Shown here: positions 63,847-64,000 of the stretch, piece by piece
How the letters are laid out: each line of letters begins with the position of its first letter
Position numbering within the stretch: position 1 is the first letter of the stretch
Origin: Gallionellales bacterium GWA2_60_142
GTDB taxonomy: Bacteria > Pseudomonadota > Gammaproteobacteria > Burkholderiales > Gallionellaceae
Length of the DNA: 64,000 nt
NCBI GenBank assembly: GCA_001801085.1
Contig: MGWR01000021.1
Coordinates: 18,522-82,521, forward strand
Reading direction: 5' to 3'
Program-made: the position numbers and the translations under genes
The notes under the pieces: generated by a model
Told to the model about the DNA's origin: nothing
Seen by the model: only the letters and a program-made list of their open reading frames with translations
The model's database searches: none

Positions 63847-63883
63847 AGAAAACAGGCGGCTGCCGGAGCAGCCGCCTGTTTAG
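63847..63883 (-). terminator. Terminator for a gene entering from the right
   Basis: AACAGGCGGCTGC and GCAGCCGCCTGTT form a perfect 13-bp stem with a four-base loop; the T-rich tract (TTTTCTTTAT) is on the minus strand. Confidence 0.8.
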
Positions 63884-63935
63884 TGGCACGAGGCGCAGAG
63901 CCGAGTGATGGACAGTGACTAATTCAGATTGCTGA

Positions 63936-64000
63936 TCAAGGGCGGAAGCGTGAGAGTGCATCTCTTACGGTCTGACTATGGTCCGTAGGCAGCTGATTAG
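63936..64000 (-). CDS. Possible C-terminus of a gene entering from the right
   Basis: On the minus strand the frame NQLPTDHSQTVRDALSRFRP ends in TGA and is followed by a strong minus-strand terminator 50 bases on. Only 21 codons lie in the window, so no family can be given; it could be chance. Confidence 0.35.
   Translation of the reverse strand, partial: NQLPTDHSQTVRDALSRFRP

Noticed and set aside
63616-63850. B12 riboswitch expected upstream of nrdJ
   Set aside because: No B12-box-like core was found in this leader; only a short AAAAGAGCCTCTTTT palindrome is present.
63692-63961. 89-codon minus-strand frame at the right edge
   Set aside because: It runs across a strong terminator and no ribosome site or family pattern is visible.

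Overview
The window reads as a chromosomal segment of a betaproteobacterium. The gene orders exbB-exbD-lpxK-ycaR-kdsB-adk and dapA-bamC, the high G+C coding bias, and the mix of FeoAB/Fur iron uptake, NnrS-type nitric oxide genes, a proton-pumping pyrophosphatase and B12-dependent ribonucleotide reductase all fit Nitrosomonadales. A Gallionellaceae-like (Sideroxydans/Gallionella) relative is my best inference, not something the sequence proves.

Layout: 0-3.9 kb is accessory: an AT-richer unrecognised gene cut by the left edge, a GST, a small unknown protein, a BrnTA and a VapBC toxin-antitoxin pair, and a palindromic repeat. 3.9-7.3 kb is a sigma-54 activator facing a near-consensus -24/-12 promoter in front of a ferredoxin-ccoG operon. 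7.3-16.8 kb holds small conserved proteins (YjbQ, acylphosphatase, thioredoxin-like/HEAT protein, CaxA antiporter), an HTH-fused 2Fe-2S flavoreductase, a patatin lipoprotein, an LRR-protein kinase and a diguanylate cyclase. 16.9-26.8 kb is feoAB/fur with a Fur box, dapA, bamC, an MBL hydrolase, RoxA, Bcp, SlyD and another diguanylate cyclase. 26.8-33.9 kb is a glycosyltransferase followed by an NO/iron-sulfur stress group (hemerythrin, SirB2, HPP, Rrf2/NsrR-like, DUF2249, NnrS), a lone ParA and FdxA. 34-40 kb is an AddB/AddA-like helicase-nuclease pair, then an IS3 remnant and hppA.

42.8-54.6 kb is the most striking block: a same-strand signalling island with a receiver-PAS-PAS-degenerate GGDEF-EAL protein, a large Cache/multi-PAS histidine kinase, a PhnD-like binding lipoprotein, two tandem paralogous kinases (one carrying a periplasmic c-type haem domain), an Rcp-type receiver, and a receiver-PAS-GGDEF cyclase. 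The two c-di-GMP enzymes of opposite predicted activity carry near-identical receivers, so one kinase set could control both synthesis and breakdown. 54.6-60.5 kb is housekeeping (adk, kdsB, lpxK, exbBD, xseA), and 60.8-63.6 kb is nrdJ.

Sequence-level oddities: a perfect in-frame 75-bp tandem duplication inside feoB that adds a membrane segment; a palindromic repeat inserted in frame in the addA-like helicase and related to an intergenic copy near 3.8 kb; a CTAG-flanked MITE-like element between fdxA and addB; two copies of a composite noncoding repeat flanking the NO genes; and a DnaA-box trio upstream of xseA. No tRNA, rRNA or CRISPR array was seen.
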